Below, one piece after another: positions 35,036-47,517 of a stretch of DNA of 64,000 bases. Under the pieces are notes generated by a model. The model ran no database searches. It saw only the letters and a program-made list of their open reading frames with translations, and was not told the DNA's origin. Source of the stretch: Mytilisepta virgata (lineage: Eukaryota; Mollusca; Bivalvia; Mytilida; Mytilidae); NCBI GenBank assembly GCA_028015205.1, contig CM051521.1, positions 94,030,513 to 94,094,512 on the forward strand, given 5' to 3'. The position numbers and the translations under genes are program-made. Each line of letters begins with the position of its first letter. Position 1 is the stretch's first letter.

Positions 35036-36149
35036 TTTTTTCCAAATCAATGTATCATTGTTGTTGATAAAGACTGGATAAATGTTCATTCAGGATAACA
35101 GGAGCAGAGATTAGTATATTAGACTGAGAATTATCACTTCGCTTACATTTGAGTTTTGTATCCGTCGCCCATCCATTATCATTAGATGTACATTCCCAAA
35201 TGCCAGTCTATCATCCCTAATACACTGAGCATCTTTTTCGGACATCTTGCAAATTTGTATGTAAATATATATTTTCAACGAACAACTATTTTTTGATATA
35301 ATGTAAAATTTATATCTTAAATTTATTTAAATAGAAAAATATGACAAAAATGCATAAAAAGCAAAATTACAAAATTTTTATTCTAAAAAGAATTCTTTTC
35401 GGTGGAGATTATTGGTAGAAAAGTTTTCTAATGAAATTTAAAGGAAATTTTAGTTTTTTTTGGAAATAGCAAGAAAAATGAACGGTGACCCTAATGTTTC
35501 TTTTAAGAATATAAAAGCATGTCAGATAAGTGTTCTTTTCACAATTTTATAAAAAAAAATCTGCCACTTTCCCTGTATAATCTATATAAAATGTACCCAT
35601 ATTAAAACTCAAAATTAAGAAAGGTGACCTATATTTCAATTGAAATTTCAAAGTATTTCCATCCAAAATCCTGCCTGGAAAACATTAGGAAAATATATCT
35701 GCTAAAGATATTAGTATTGATCTACCTTAAGTTTCAATGGCAAAAATCAACTAGACGCACCCTTAAGTGTCAACAGTGGTTTCTCCAGTGCGACGAGGAG
35801 CTTCTCAAAGAGTATAGTGAAACATAAGAGGGAACAAACGGAAATAATACATGTATATATTAACTACCGCCTTAGTCCTTAGTGGCCAGGGAGGTAGGGA
35901 GGAAGGGTGCCCCGGGTCCCCTTTTGTGGGCAAAATTTGGTTGAATATATAGGAATTCACTGAAGCATGACCAGAGCGGCCCCCCTCTTAACCAATCAGC
36001 GTCCACCCTTTCAGAAGTTCTAGATCCGCCACTGGTACATGTAGTACTTGTAAAAAGTCACAAGTCTTTCTAGAGGAAATGAATGAGGTAAACACGGCTA
36101 GACAAAATTCATAACTTCAATTAAAATTAGTAATACCGATCGAAGTGTC
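35036..36149. other. Intergenic stretch with a possible hAT terminus
   Basis: AT-rich sequence. AGATCCGCCACTG (about 36022-36034) resembles the reversed CAGTGGCGGATC terminus common in hAT-type MITEs. A GC-rich stretch (35880-36000) just before it may be the body, but the other terminus is not clear. The open frame at 35624-35827 ends in a coding-like LKCQQWFLQCDEELLKEY but has no other support. Confidence 0.4.
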
Positions 36150-36330
36150 AAAAGAAGGGAATCAGTGGACAAAAAACACGATCAGGAACATCAAATAGGC
36201 GACAGTCAAACGATAAACAACAAATAACACAAAATACTAAAAAGTACACACAGAAACGAGTAGCAGGAACCCCACCAAAAACCGGGATGAATTCAAATGC
36301 TCCGGAAGCATCAGCAGTACCTGCTTTAGG
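36150..36330. repeat. Interspersed repeat family A (copy)
   Basis: Shares AACAACAAATAACAC, CCCCACCAAAAACCGGGATGA and GCTCCGGAAGC-type segments with 13600-13930. Confidence 0.55.
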
Positions 36331-36611
36331 TTACTCTAAAAGATGGAGTTTTATGGGTTTCATGGCGGAAAGTTTTTGCTTAAAAGGGGGAGCTTTGCCC
36401 ATTTTGGAATAGATAAAGATTCCGATACATTGACGTCTATATTTATAGTACATGTAGTTTTAAAATCCCTTTGTTCAAATAGTGCATGAATATTGTGAGA
36501 AAGTGACAGTGTACAACTCCCATGTATCATGCAGATACATTTGCATTTTTGTACATCATCTAATAAAAATGAAATTAGAGAATTAATTTCTCGGACTTCA
36601 TAATTTACGGT

Positions 36612-36655
36612 AACTTGCTTTATTTATTTTACCCTGAGCGCTAGCGAAGGGTAAA
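36612..36655. repeat. Short inverted repeat
   Basis: Arms TTATTTTACCCT and AGGGTAAAATAA flank a GAGCGCTAGCGA centre, so the site is a near-perfect palindrome. Confidence 0.8.
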
Positions 36656-36988
36656 ATAACGGCATAAATAGCCAGCCCGTGGTAAAACAATGATAAACTG
36701 GAGTCTCCGTGAATTATTTCGATTCTAATAGGACAGTTACGCTGTTTTTTTTAAATTGCCGTCACCTAAGGTGAACTCTGATTTCCGCCATATTTGGCTG
36801 TTCCGGTAATTTGACACACAACGTCACAATTACAAAAAACTTGTTTTATGTGCTGTTTTTTCTGTTTAGAGGTGTGGATTTTCACGAAATGAAGAGGAGA
36901 ATGTTTATTTATCGATTACACCTATCGAAGATTTTGTTTAAATTCACATTGTCATATTGTAAGAATGGATTTTTACAGAACGGTAATC

Positions 36989-37267
36989 TTACACATGATA
37001 TGTGTGTACAATATTTTTCCTAAATACTTCTGAATCAGTATGTGTAGTGTCTTCAGGGAGGAATTCCATGTTGCCCAATTCCTCGTCAGACTTAGAATCC
37101 CTCAAGAAATCTCTCTCGTGTCTGAATTTCTTTAGGACACGGCCTGATGACAATGATTGTATGACATTATGTCCTGCAAAATTTGCATAGGGTTTTTCAT
37201 AGTCAACGACTTTGAACTTTTCACTTTCTAGTTCAAGGAACGTTTCAACGGCAAACACCGGAGCCAT
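36989..37267 (-). CDS. Coding-like exon, unknown protein
   Basis: From an ATG at 37265-37267 in a good context (aaacATGG), 92 codons are open with balanced, charged composition (MAPVFAVETFLELESEKFKV at the start, SGRVLKKFRHERDFL in the middle), unlike the AT-driven frames nearby. It ends at TAA, though GTATTT after GATTCAGAA would allow splicing. Upstream codons extending the frame to 37381 come from poly-C/poly-A tracts and are not credited. I do not recognise the family. It may be a first exon whose partners lie at lower coordinates, or an exon carried in a repeat: CGTGGTAAAACA occurs in opposite orientations at both sides (about 36680 and 37670). Confidence 0.45.
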   Translation of the reverse strand: MAPVFAVETFLELESEKFKVVDYEKPYANFAGHNVIQSLSSGRVLKKFRHERDFLRDSKSDEELGNMEFLPEDTTHTDSEVFRKNIVHTYHV

Positions 37268-37307
37268 GTTTAATAACAGTATAGTTCCGTATGCAGATGA
37301 CACTGGA

Positions 37308-37337
37308 GGGGGGGGGGCAGTGCTCAACGGGATTTTT

Positions 37338-37368
<31 letters not shown>

Positions 37369-37369
37369 G
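37308..37369. repeat. Poly-G / poly-T / poly-G tract
   Basis: Ten G (37308-37317), fifteen T (37333-37347) and twenty-two G (37348-37369), a few dozen bases upstream of the minus-strand ATG at 37267. Assembly error in run length is likely. Confidence 0.9.
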
Positions 37370-38841
37370 CTGGGGAATCATAATTTTAATTAATGGTTCA
37401 AAACTTTTGATAAAACATTGCTCAAGTCCGTTTATTATGTTTTGTTATATTTATTTAAATTTTATTCGCGCTACATCAGAATGAATTAAAATGTATTTAT
37501 AACAACTACAACGACATTCAGAAACCCCTATGCTAAATATAGAAATTTAATCAACGGTTCAGAATTTCAGAAATAACAACCAATCAAATTGAACGGATAA
37601 ACGATTTCCGGTGGGAGTAACTGCACTAGAACAGCCAACTTAGTCGCGTGCAGCTCATATGGCAACTAATGTTTTACCACGCTTGTGGTCCCAAAGCCTT
37701 TAAAGGCCGGCATATTAGGATGGAGCTTAATTACGTCGCTTAATAATAGTAGTTGATTAAAACTGTGTAAAATTGTCCTTCAATTCCTTATAGTAATTTT
37801 CTAAATGGATTTCTATTATCAATTGATTGATTCAAAAATATAGAAAAAATTAGTTCAAACAGGTCACGAAAATTAATATTTATCTTTATTCTTTATGTAC
37901 AGTTGAAGTTACAAATGCTTTTATTTTAAAAGTAGGTTCTAATTCGACATATGTATGGAAAGCTCGGTCTTAACATGATTTTTTGCTTTATAGTTTTGAC
38001 CATTCGTGGCATTTAAAATCTGCAGTCTTGTTTCGGAATTTAACATTTCCGCCTTCAGCAGTAATCATGAGTCTTTTTGACGACATATACATACATAGTG
38101 CACCAGTCTAGGTACCATGGAACATTTGGATCTAGTGCCTCTGTTTGTGGGGGTATTACCAGTCCAGTAAATAGTATTTTGATATTTGCCAGAAATAAAC
38201 ACTAAGTATTATTCTTTTAAGAAAAATAGTTTTTTAACAACGTGCAGTAAGGAGTATTCCATTTGATCATTGCGTGATTAGACTACTTATCTGCGGGTAT
38301 TTCGGCCTTTCAATCTGCTCTTCAATGTTGTTTTGGTTTTTTTTTTCGGTATTCAAAATTTTATTCCTTGAGCACTCCTGATGTCACGACATATTAATTT
38401 ATATAGTCACGTATTTGCCACTAAGAATAAGAGAATGTGCCTTTTATGAATATGTGGCCCTATATATACATGTACATATAGGTTTATTTCACATTCAAGT
38501 ACATTTCATAATATAAGGATATTGTGTGACAGTGATGTCTATGTAGAGTTTTACTTCAAAGTAGGTTTTGCACTAAAGTTGGCGGCATTGATACTAATGA
38601 ACCTATTAATAAATCACATATGTACCCTCCTTCGAATATCCCTTTGGTATTTCTTGACTTTACTTATTTACATATTAAAGTGAAGTTTTGCCATGTTTCT
38701 TCATCGTCTACCGATTATTTCTTTTCTTCACATTGTCTTGTAGAAGTATTAACAAATATTTATTTTACAGTGAGAAAACATATCTAGCGATTAACCATCC
38801 AAAACAATTGAGGTATAAATCCAGCAAAATTACAGAAATAT
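37370..38841. other. AT-rich intergenic stretch
   Basis: No gene or clear repeat recognised. Confidence 0.35.
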
Positions 38842-38997
38842 AGATTCTCCTTGAGTGAGTTATGGAATTTATCCACCCGTGATAGTTAATTTTTCGATTT
38901 TCAACGCGCTAGCCTTTAGCGAGCGTGTTAAAATCTAAAATTTAACAATTGAGGGTGGAGAAATTCCATAACTCACGAGTAAATTGAAGGAGAATCT
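38842..38997. repeat. Fold-back inverted repeat
   Basis: Arms starting AGATTCTCCTT and containing GAGTTATGGAATTT face each other across a centre containing AACGCGCTAGCC...AGCGAGCGTGTT, itself palindromic. The whole could form one hairpin of about 155 bases. Confidence 0.8.
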
Positions 38998-40424
38998 GTT
39001 TCCCCTATGATTTTCGACAAAAACCTCAAGAATATGTCGTTGCTATGTAGTTTGTTTACATAGACGCCATTTCGGGAGTTCTCTAGTTTATCGTTCCAAT
39101 AACTGTAGAAAAAAAGGGCGGTAATTCCTACGTAGAAATTTAATCACCGGGAAGAGGTTAAAGATATTATGTATTTCTATCCCACCGGTTAAACACGTCA
39201 AGAATAGGAACAAAATGGATCTATAGGTAAGCAAGCTGCTTTAAAAACTAAACTACGTAATACTAGAATATAATGCAAGTTAACAGTGCTGAAATTACTC
39301 TTACGTGTAATAACTTTAATCATTCATGTATTAATTATAGTGTGGATTTTTTTTCCATCCTAGGTTGAGGATAGTTAAGAAGATTAAGAATTGGGCAACA
39401 AATGCCATATGGATCTAATAAGTCAACAAGTCAGAATGTCCTGTTTATGTTGATTGTATGTTAAACGTCGGTTTTTGAGTCATATGTTTTCTTTTTCAGT
39501 GCTGCTTTTTCTTATATGTCCACAATGTGAGAAAGGTTACATGTACATGTAGCAATAAAATGTTAAAAGTTCAGCCTAATCAGTCTTAAAATCGATTTTA
39601 GTTATTTGTTTGTTTAAAAGTTTGGCCGTTTATATAAATATACGACGTGATTTATTCTATTTTTCTATTAAAAAAAATCAGTTAATAAATTTTATTTTTT
39701 TCGATGAAAGATGTTGACTAGTTACTATTCTGGACTGCATTTTATAATAATAGTACAATGTCTAGCGTTAGTTAATTAAGAAAAAAAATGATTCTAGCCA
39801 ATGTCTAAAATGTATTGCTACAGACGCACATTCAAAGGTTCACCTGGAAAATATAAACCTTCAAAGGGTCTAAACATGTACTATCTTTAAAAAAAGGCGA
39901 CGTACATGTAGTATCCCTGACTGTATTTATTTCTCTATTCTTATCATATAATAATGTGTAGGTCGGCCATTCTTATTTGAAATCGCATTTCAAAGATTTT
40001 TTGCAGTACCATACATCATGTACATATATCATACAATGTGGATTGTTTATATATAAAATTTAAAAAACAATATTTCAACAATAAAACTTTAACCACCAGC
40101 ATCCGCGGACGGGTGTGTATACGACGGAGGACGATATTAGAGATGCCATAAACGTCTATAATTAAAATATTTAATTTTAAACATAAAATTCCAGGTGATA
40201 GGATTACACTGCTGTTATTTACATGGTAAATGCCTCTTTACACCTAAACAGTGTTTGTCCGGTATAAAGTTATTTATTATAGATTTAACGTGGATGTAAG
40301 TTTTCCGAGAAGTTTTGAACATTAAACAAAAATGTATTCAGCGGCACAAGATAAAGAAGTATGAATCTGGAATTTAAAAATGTACATTTTGTCGAAATCA
40401 TTCAAACCAAACTACATTTTAAAA
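38998..40424. other. AT-rich intergenic stretch
   Basis: No gene seen. Confidence 0.35.
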
Positions 40425-41753
40425 CTAGAGGCTCAGTGGGCTGAGCCTGTATCGCTCACCTGACAAAATGCTTCTACAAAATTCCATTAACTATTTGGTT
40501 AAATTTGCTTCAAAAGTTTCAGAGCAGATGATCAAAATATATTTTTCTCATAGGGTCCAAAGTTAAAAGTATTTCCCCCCTGGCGGCCATGTTTTTCTCA
40601 GATTTGAACATAATGAGCCAACTTTGTAAAGGACCTTCCATACATCATTCCAGTACAGTTTTATTCAGTTTGCTATTATAGTTTTAGAGGAGATGATCAA
40701 AATATGTTTTTTTTCCATAAGCATGTATATTAAACTATGTTCCTGCTGTCAGCCATGATGTTTGTCGCATTCGAACGAAATGAGCAATCCCTCTAAAGGA
40801 CCTTCCATACATCAGTTTGGTTTAATTTTGTTTAGTAGGTTCAGAGAAGATGATCCTTAACATATTTTCCCATAGGGTCCAATGTTAAACTATGTCCTTT
40901 TGCAGCCATGTTTTTTTGGCGGATCGGAAAAATTTCTGCAATCTTAGTAAAGGTCCTTCCATACATCATTCCTGTAAAGTTTGGTTAAATTTGCTCAAGC
41001 AGTTTCAGAGAAGATGAACTTTAACATGTTTTCCCATAGGGTCCAATGTTAAACTATGTCCTGCGCTCACAGCCATGTTTTACTGCGGATCGGACAAATT
41101 TCAGCAAACTTAGTAAAGGACCTTCCATACATCATTCTTGTAAAGTTTGGTTAAATTTGCTCAAGTAGTTTCAGAGGAGATGAACTTTAACATGTTTTCC
41201 CATACGGTACAATGTTAAACTATGTCCTGCGCTGGCAGAAATGTTTACAGCTGATCGGAAAAATTTCAACAATCTCAGTATAGAACCTTCCATACATCAT
41301 TCCTGTAAAGTTTGGTTAAATTTGCTCAAGTAGTTTTAGAGGAGATGAACTTTAACATGTTTTCCCATAGGGACCAATGTTAAACTATGTCCTGCTCTGG
41401 CAGCCATGTTTTTTGGCGCATCGGAAAAATTTCGGCACTCTTAGTAAAGGATCTTTCATATATCATTCCTGTAAAGTTTGGTTAAATTTGCTCAAGTAGT
41501 TTCAGAGAAGATGAACTTTAACATGTTTTCCCATAGGGTCCAATGTTAAACTATGTCCTGCACTGGCAGCCATGTTTTTTGGCGGATCGGAAAAAAATCG
41601 GCACTCTTAGTAACGGACCTTCCATACATCATTCCTGTAAAGTTTCGTTAAATTTGCTCCATTGGTTTTAGAGGAGATGATCAATATGTGAAAGTTTACG
41701 GACGACGGACGCCAAGTGATGGCAAAAGCTCACATGGCCTTGGCCAGGTGAGC
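40425..41753 (-). mobile_element. Helentron/pearl-like element, 166-bp core repeats
   Basis: On the minus strand it begins with a long hairpin (41728-41753, arm GCTCACCTGGCC) followed by GGCGTCCGTCGTCCG. It then holds about seven tandem units: CCTTCCATACATCATT or close variants at 40634, 40801, 40955, 41121, 41286, about 41452 and 41618, a period of about 166 bp. It ends with a hairpin of 7-bp arms (GGCTCAG/CTGAGCC, 40430-40447), then TCTAG and T. The element at 44385-45333 is a diverged relative in the opposite orientation. Confidence 0.75.
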
Positions 41754-42559
41754 TAAAAAGGAAATTGAAGTGAAAATTGAATTCAAATTAAATTTGCTAA
41801 AAGAGAATATTTTTTACCTGGATTTCTAAAATACACGAAAATAACAATAATTACAATTCAAAACGAAACTTTAGAAGATACACTATGAATACATCTGTAG
41901 GTTTCATTGAGAAAATTATACTTTTTACATTTAAAACGTTCAAATTAAATTTGTTAGGTTTTCCACAGTCCCGGGGCTCGATCCGTCTCGCTATCTGCAG
42001 TCCAGAAATTTATTTAAAATCACCAAAAAGGTACTTGAAAAAAGAGTTTTTGATCATGAATACTTCTTGAACTGCATTCATATTAAAAAATATTTTGTAA
42101 TTAAAAATAATCCATTTTTTACACTTGAATGCAGTTTCTTATGGCATACGATCTATAAATAGAAACATAAATGTTCATACACAGTTGATCCATGCTGTGT
42201 TGACCCATATCTTTGAAATGCCGATTCTTTAAATCACAGCAGTATTTATTACCTACATGTATTAATTAGAATTGTTGACCTTTTGAATGTCGTTTTTTTT
42301 TTCAGACAAAAGTTGAAAAGAAATGAATAAAGTAAAATTGTGAAAAGTGATAGCTTTTCAAAAGCAGACGTTCGGGCACATTTGGCCGATATCAGAACAT
42401 TCGTGTCAAATGAAGAATGATATTCGAACATCACCATTTTTCTCAATGTTATCCAATTACAAGGCTGCAAATTTATCACATGTGGTCTGTTGTCATGGGA
42501 AAGTGTCTCTTCTGTAGTTAAATAGGTCAAAAGCGAGGTTATACGACAACGTCAAAAAA
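41754..42559. other. AT-rich intergenic stretch
   Basis: No gene supported. Open frames at 41885-42070 and 42249-42530 have no recognisable domain. Confidence 0.35.
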
Positions 42560-42905
42560 ATCATGCATTTTGTTTTAATTCCTGGGGAAAGTATTATAAA
42601 CACCTCCAGATCTGCGGTACCACATCCGCATGTGTCCGGGATCTGAATGAGTGCCAACTGGCTATGCCTTTCGTTTACAAAATTACAGATTGCCAACAAA
42701 ATCCCGGATGTGAGCCAACTTCGCATTTGGAATGCCTGTAGCTTTTTTTAATATTTACATCAACGGTTGCCAACAGTGTTTCGGATGTGAGCCAACAATA
42801 GCCAACATATCATTCTGCCTGTCTCTTGATCTAACTATGTAATCAATAGATTCGGTAGCAAGCGTTGCCAACGAGGGAGCCAAGATTGCCAACAAAATAT
42901 TCGGA
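42560..42905. repeat. GCCAAC-motif cluster
   Basis: The hexamer GCCAAC occurs about eight times in 270 bases, several times within TTGCCAACA or GTGAGCCAACA and alternating with CGGATGTG/CGGGAT motifs. It resembles the motif-rich interior of the TTAA-flanked MITE at 24838-25660, but I could not define termini. Confidence 0.5.
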
Positions 42906-44384
42906 ATATCGCTAGATCTTTCACGTTCAGGCTTGTAGCTGCCTATATATAGCTATGCCATCATTTAAATGTTAAGAGAATTTCAATGTGTGAGCAGGTT
43001 TTTTTCAAAAAGAGCTTCTTATAGTTCAAAAATACTAAAAATCTAAACAATCGATTGTTGCTTTTCAACTTAGGGTCGTTATGAACTATGAATTATGTAT
43101 CATACTTTCTATATAGACGCCCACATTTTAAGTTACTAAAATCCATTTATTTATGTGTATATCTATATATATAATATATATAATTTATGTATCTTTTATT
43201 TTTAATTTTTTTTTACTTTCATGTTTTTTCTTTGGCTTTTATATTGATATTTGAATATTTCTTTTCATTTCGGGTTACACTTATTGGTTCAGCTTCTTAA
43301 CAGAATAGAACATTTAAAACAAAAATAAAAAAAATGCTTAAGTTTCATCGGAAGGATATTTGTTTTATACAGGACAACACAATACATTGGTGCATTATGT
43401 CGCGTATTTTTAGATCTTTAATGAGAAGTGTCTTTTCAGTTTCCGAATAAATAATGGCGGTTCCTGAAACTATTGTAATTAGAGATAAAATTTCTGTTAG
43501 TTAATGGCACTGTGAAATTTTATGTCGGACTTCCGTGACATCTAGTATAATTTACTAATGTCATCTTTAATGCATTCATAAAAAATAATTGGATGTATAC
43601 TATTAATACTGCAATGTAAAGAATATAAGAGAGATTTAATTAAAATTCGAGTTGATGACGTACATTTGGCATTGCCGGAAAGAAGGCGCAAAAATGAAAA
43701 TTACATGAAAATCAATCAAAAATAAAGTATGATGCATTCGTGTCTACTCAACCTAATTTATACTGTGGAATACCAAGAAAATAACACCACACGGTGTAAA
43801 CCAAGTTTTGATGTCTTGTTCTGAACAAGATGAAAGGAAAGATTGCATAGTTATAATACACATGGAGCAATGAATTGTTTTTAAATGTAAATCTTCCTAA
43901 ACGAGCAATCACAAATTGCGAACTAGAATGTTTTATTTCAGTTAGATGTTAAGAGTACATATGTACTAACTATGCTATGCTTATATGACAGACAAAATTT
44001 TATTTTGAAAAAAATAGATCCAATTAATACTGGTATAGAACTTCTCTTGAATGTTATGTTTTACTTATTTGCTTTGTGACTTTATATACTTTTGCTTATT
44101 ATACAGCTGTCAATACCCAAGGGCATGTACATGTTGAAATAATTTTTTGGAGAAAGGTCAATTGAAAAGATGGTAATAGATGAGGATACTAGACATTGTG
44201 AAATGTATCCTGAAATCAGCTGATTTACAGGGTAAGAAAGGGGCTGAGTAAATTTCAGCTTTATTAGACTGATAAAATTTCCTGATCCTTGTACCCTTAT
44301 CTTCACATTCAATCATAGCTTTTATTGTATTCTGGTATATGGCGTCATGGTTTTCCTAGGTAAGGGGCAAAAAATGTCTTTTAA
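42906..44384. other. AT-rich intergenic stretch
   Basis: No gene seen. An alternating TATA tract lies at about 43155-43190. Confidence 0.35.
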
Positions 44385-45333
44385 GTTCATCTGGCCTAAA
44401 AGGCCGTGTGAGCTATTGCAGTCGTCCTTCGTCGCCGTCCGTCGTCATCGTAAACTTTCTTTTTAAGATCTTCTCATCTGCAACCATTGGGGCAATTGGA
44501 GAAAAACTTGACAGCAATGGTCCTTTGGTGGTCCTCTTTCAGAATTGTATCCGATGTCCCCGCCTGTCATCCAAGGTGGCCGCCAGAGCCGAACATAGTT
44601 TAACATAGGACCCTATGGGAAATTTACTTAAAGATCTTCTCTACTGAAACCGTTTGGTTAATTGGAACAAAACTTGGCAGCAATGTTGCTTAGGTGGTCC
44701 TTTTTCATAATTATATCCGATGACACCGCCCGCTATCGAAGATTTCCGCAAGAGCCAAACCTAGTTTAACGTAGGATCCTATGGGGAATGTACTTTAAGA
44801 TCTCCCTGTCTGAAACCACTTGCCCAATTGGAACAAAAATTGGCAACAATGGTCCTTATGTGGTCTTCTTTCAGAATTTATATCCGAGTTTAACATAGAA
44901 CCCTATTGGAAATTTACTTAAAGATCTACTTGGCCAACTTGTACAAAACTTGACACCAATGGTCCTTAAGTGATCCTCTTTCATAATTTGTTCCGATGAC
45001 CCCACCCGCCATCCCAGATGGCTGCCAGAGCCGAACATAGTTAATAAATAGAACACAATTGGAAATTTGCTAAGATCTTCTTGTTCAGAAACCACTCTGC
45101 CAATTGGAACAAAACATGACAGCAATAGTCTTTAGTTGGTTTTCTTTCGAACTTTATCTGATGACCCTGTCTGCCATTGAATATGGCTGCTAAAGCCAAA
45201 CATAGTTTAACATATAGTAAATAATGGGAAAGTTCACTGAAAGATCTTCTTGTTTGAAACCAGTGAGCTAATTGGAACTTGACAGCAATGTCCCAGGCTG
45301 CCATTCAAGATGCAGGCTACTAGGAGCCTCTAG
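44385..45333 (+). mobile_element. Helentron/pearl-like element, 166-bp core repeats
   Basis: It begins with a hairpin (44385-44413, GGCC pairs flanked by GTTCA and GTGAGC) and a GTCGCCGTCCGTCGTC tract. Core units carry AAACTTGACAGCAATGG or variants at about 44512, 44678, 44844, 44954, 45120 and 45283, a period of 166 bp with one shortened unit. It ends with a hairpin (AGGCTACTAGGAGCCT) and CTAG (45330-45333) before T. Reversed, the units align with those of 40425-41753 (shared CCCATAGGGTCC and TGTTAAACTATG). All open frames here are shadows. Confidence 0.75.
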
Positions 45334-47226
45334 TTTCAAATTGGCTTGAAATGTCCCATGTTCAGTTTTTTTTTATAACTGATAAGGAATTAACGTTGCA
45401 TGATAAAAACAATGTACTTATATATAATCAGAGAATATACAATTTACTGTACATTGTATTGTGAAATAGGCGACAAATACTTGCTAAACATCCCCTTTGC
45501 TATGTGTACAACATTTCGCAGATATTTGGATATGAAAACAAAGATACTATTCATGTACACAAGCTTTGAGGATGAGCACAATATGAACTTTTGTTACTAG
45601 TCTAGTCCGGTTGTAATAAAACCCATTCATTCCTGAAGTTGATTTTTTTAAAATTATGCTTAAAATTTTATGATGTTAATTGTATCGGTATATTGTTATG
45701 ACCGGGTAAGACATGGATTTCAATTTCACTTCTAAAATTTGAGTGCTATATATTTTGTGAACGACATTTGACAGGGAGCATTAGCATTTGAAAATAAAGT
45801 ATGAATATTAGAAAGAGAAATATTTTTCTTCATGTGTGACTTAACGTAACTTAACATCTGGCGTTCTGGTGTACCTTTCACTGTTTGTATTTGCTGTATA
45901 TTCCAACAGAGTCCAAACAGAAATGGACAACCAAACGTTTCACCCGTTCGGTCATAGTTCGCCGGTCTTTCCTTAGACAAAATTGCCCTTATTTTGTCCT
46001 ATCACTAATTGCATTTCATCGAAAAATAACATTCTCCCATTTCTGATTGCTAGACCAACAAAACTTACCCTAACACAAGGTGACATTCATTTTTAGCTTG
46101 AGATTTTAAAGATTCTATATTATATGGCCCTCACTGCTCTGATTACAAATTATAATCTTACAAAAATACAATTATATCAATAAAGGAATATCAAAGCAAT
46201 ATTATACGATAAAGGAGACATATACCAAAATCCAAAGACAAGGCTAAATCTTTACAGATCGGTGACACAGAGAACGAATGTTACAAAGATACAGTTAAAA
46301 CAATTATAATGAAGGAAATATAAACACACTGCTTACCAAAGAGATTTGAACAAGAAATCCCAAATTTTATTTTCATTGAACCATGTGAACGTAAACTTTA
46401 GAGGTCATTATCCACTCAAGAGATTCTTAAAAGTCCGATACGTGCCAATGGCAATTACATATACGAAATCAGATCGCGAAGTTTAATAATCAAATTAGGG
46501 ATTCCAGAAGTTTGTTGGAATCTAATATAAAACAATAATGTTTATGATTTTATTTTAAGATGTCAGTCACGCAACTTGTTCTGAGCAATATATTCAATTT
46601 ACTTCATCTTTTGTGTGATACATCGTGTTTAATTTTTTAGCTAATGTCACGTAAGACAAGGGATCCTCTCTATAGAATTATGTTATAGAAACGAAGAAAT
46701 ATTTCTTATCAAAAAATAAATCACTGGCACTTCTTTTTAAACATTTCATGGGTCAAGACCAAAAATATTTAGCTTTCTTCAACAGAGATCTAACACTTAG
46801 AGAAAGTCATAGCATTTGTGCCCATAATACTTAAAATTAATATTTTTATGCGTTTTCATCAATGAATTTATCTTTAAATACATGGAATAATTAAAATATT
46901 ACGTTCTATCAAAAAACGTGCAATACTTTTTATGAGATGGAATACATTTTTTTAGAAACTTTCGTAACAACTGACGCTATATGAGATCATAATACTCGTC
47001 TTATCGTTAAGGGCTCACCTTCCCAATACGATCGTGTTATAGCCTTCGTTTATAGAACTTGAAATTAAATGCAAATCTAAATTTTATTGATACTGATAAA
47101 ATACTACTTCTTCTCTTTACAGTAAACGATGTCCAAAATAAAAAAGGAAAATTCATGATTTCCTTTTTATTGACTGATTTTTATTCTATTTTGCATCAAT
47201 TTTAACATATTGCAAATATGTTTTTC
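45334..47226. other. AT-rich intergenic stretch
   Basis: No gene I can support. A minus-strand frame at 45732-45980 contains the coding-like segment ERPANYDRTGETFGC but no convincing splice sites or domain. Confidence 0.3.
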
Positions 47227-47517
47227 CTATTTGCGTATAAATGTTTGAAATTTACACACAAAAACTGCTGCCTTTGCCTTAACAACCGTTTCCATTGCAG
47301 AACATGTTCCGCCCCTATATGATAAACGATAAATATGAGGTTTATGTACACCAAATACTAACACAACACAAAAAGCAAGTAAACATTGTATGCTGATCTT
47401 CACGATAAATGTGTCTGTATGGTCTTCAACATTGAGCCAAAACCTAACAGCAAGATCAACACGATTCTTAAGCAGTACTATTTGTCGTTTGCCAATAATC
47501 GCTAGATCCGTCACCAT
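47227..47517 (-). CDS. Possible small membrane or secreted protein, unknown
   Basis: A 96-residue frame from an ATG in acceptable context (ttaaaATGG). It has mixed codon composition and one hydrophobic segment at about residues 42-58 (ISIQCLLAFCVVLVFGV), which could be a membrane anchor. No domain, homologue or flanking exon is recognised. It is included because its composition is less AT-driven than other frames nearby. It could still be chance. Confidence 0.25.
   Translation of the reverse strand: MVTDLAIIGKRQIVLLKNRVDLAVRFWLNVEDHTDTFIVKISIQCLLAFCVVLVFGVHKPHIYRLSYRGGTCSAMETVVKAKAAVFVCKFQTFIRK

Noticed and set aside
37268..37381. Pro-rich N-terminal extension of the 36989-37267 frame
   Set aside because: Encoded by poly-C and poly-A tracts; the internal ATG at 37267 has the better context.
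45732..45980. 82-codon minus-strand frame containing CPFLFGLC, which suggested a cyclic neuropeptide
   Set aside because: No signal peptide, no dibasic cleavage sites around the cysteines, and no splice pair linking it to another exon.
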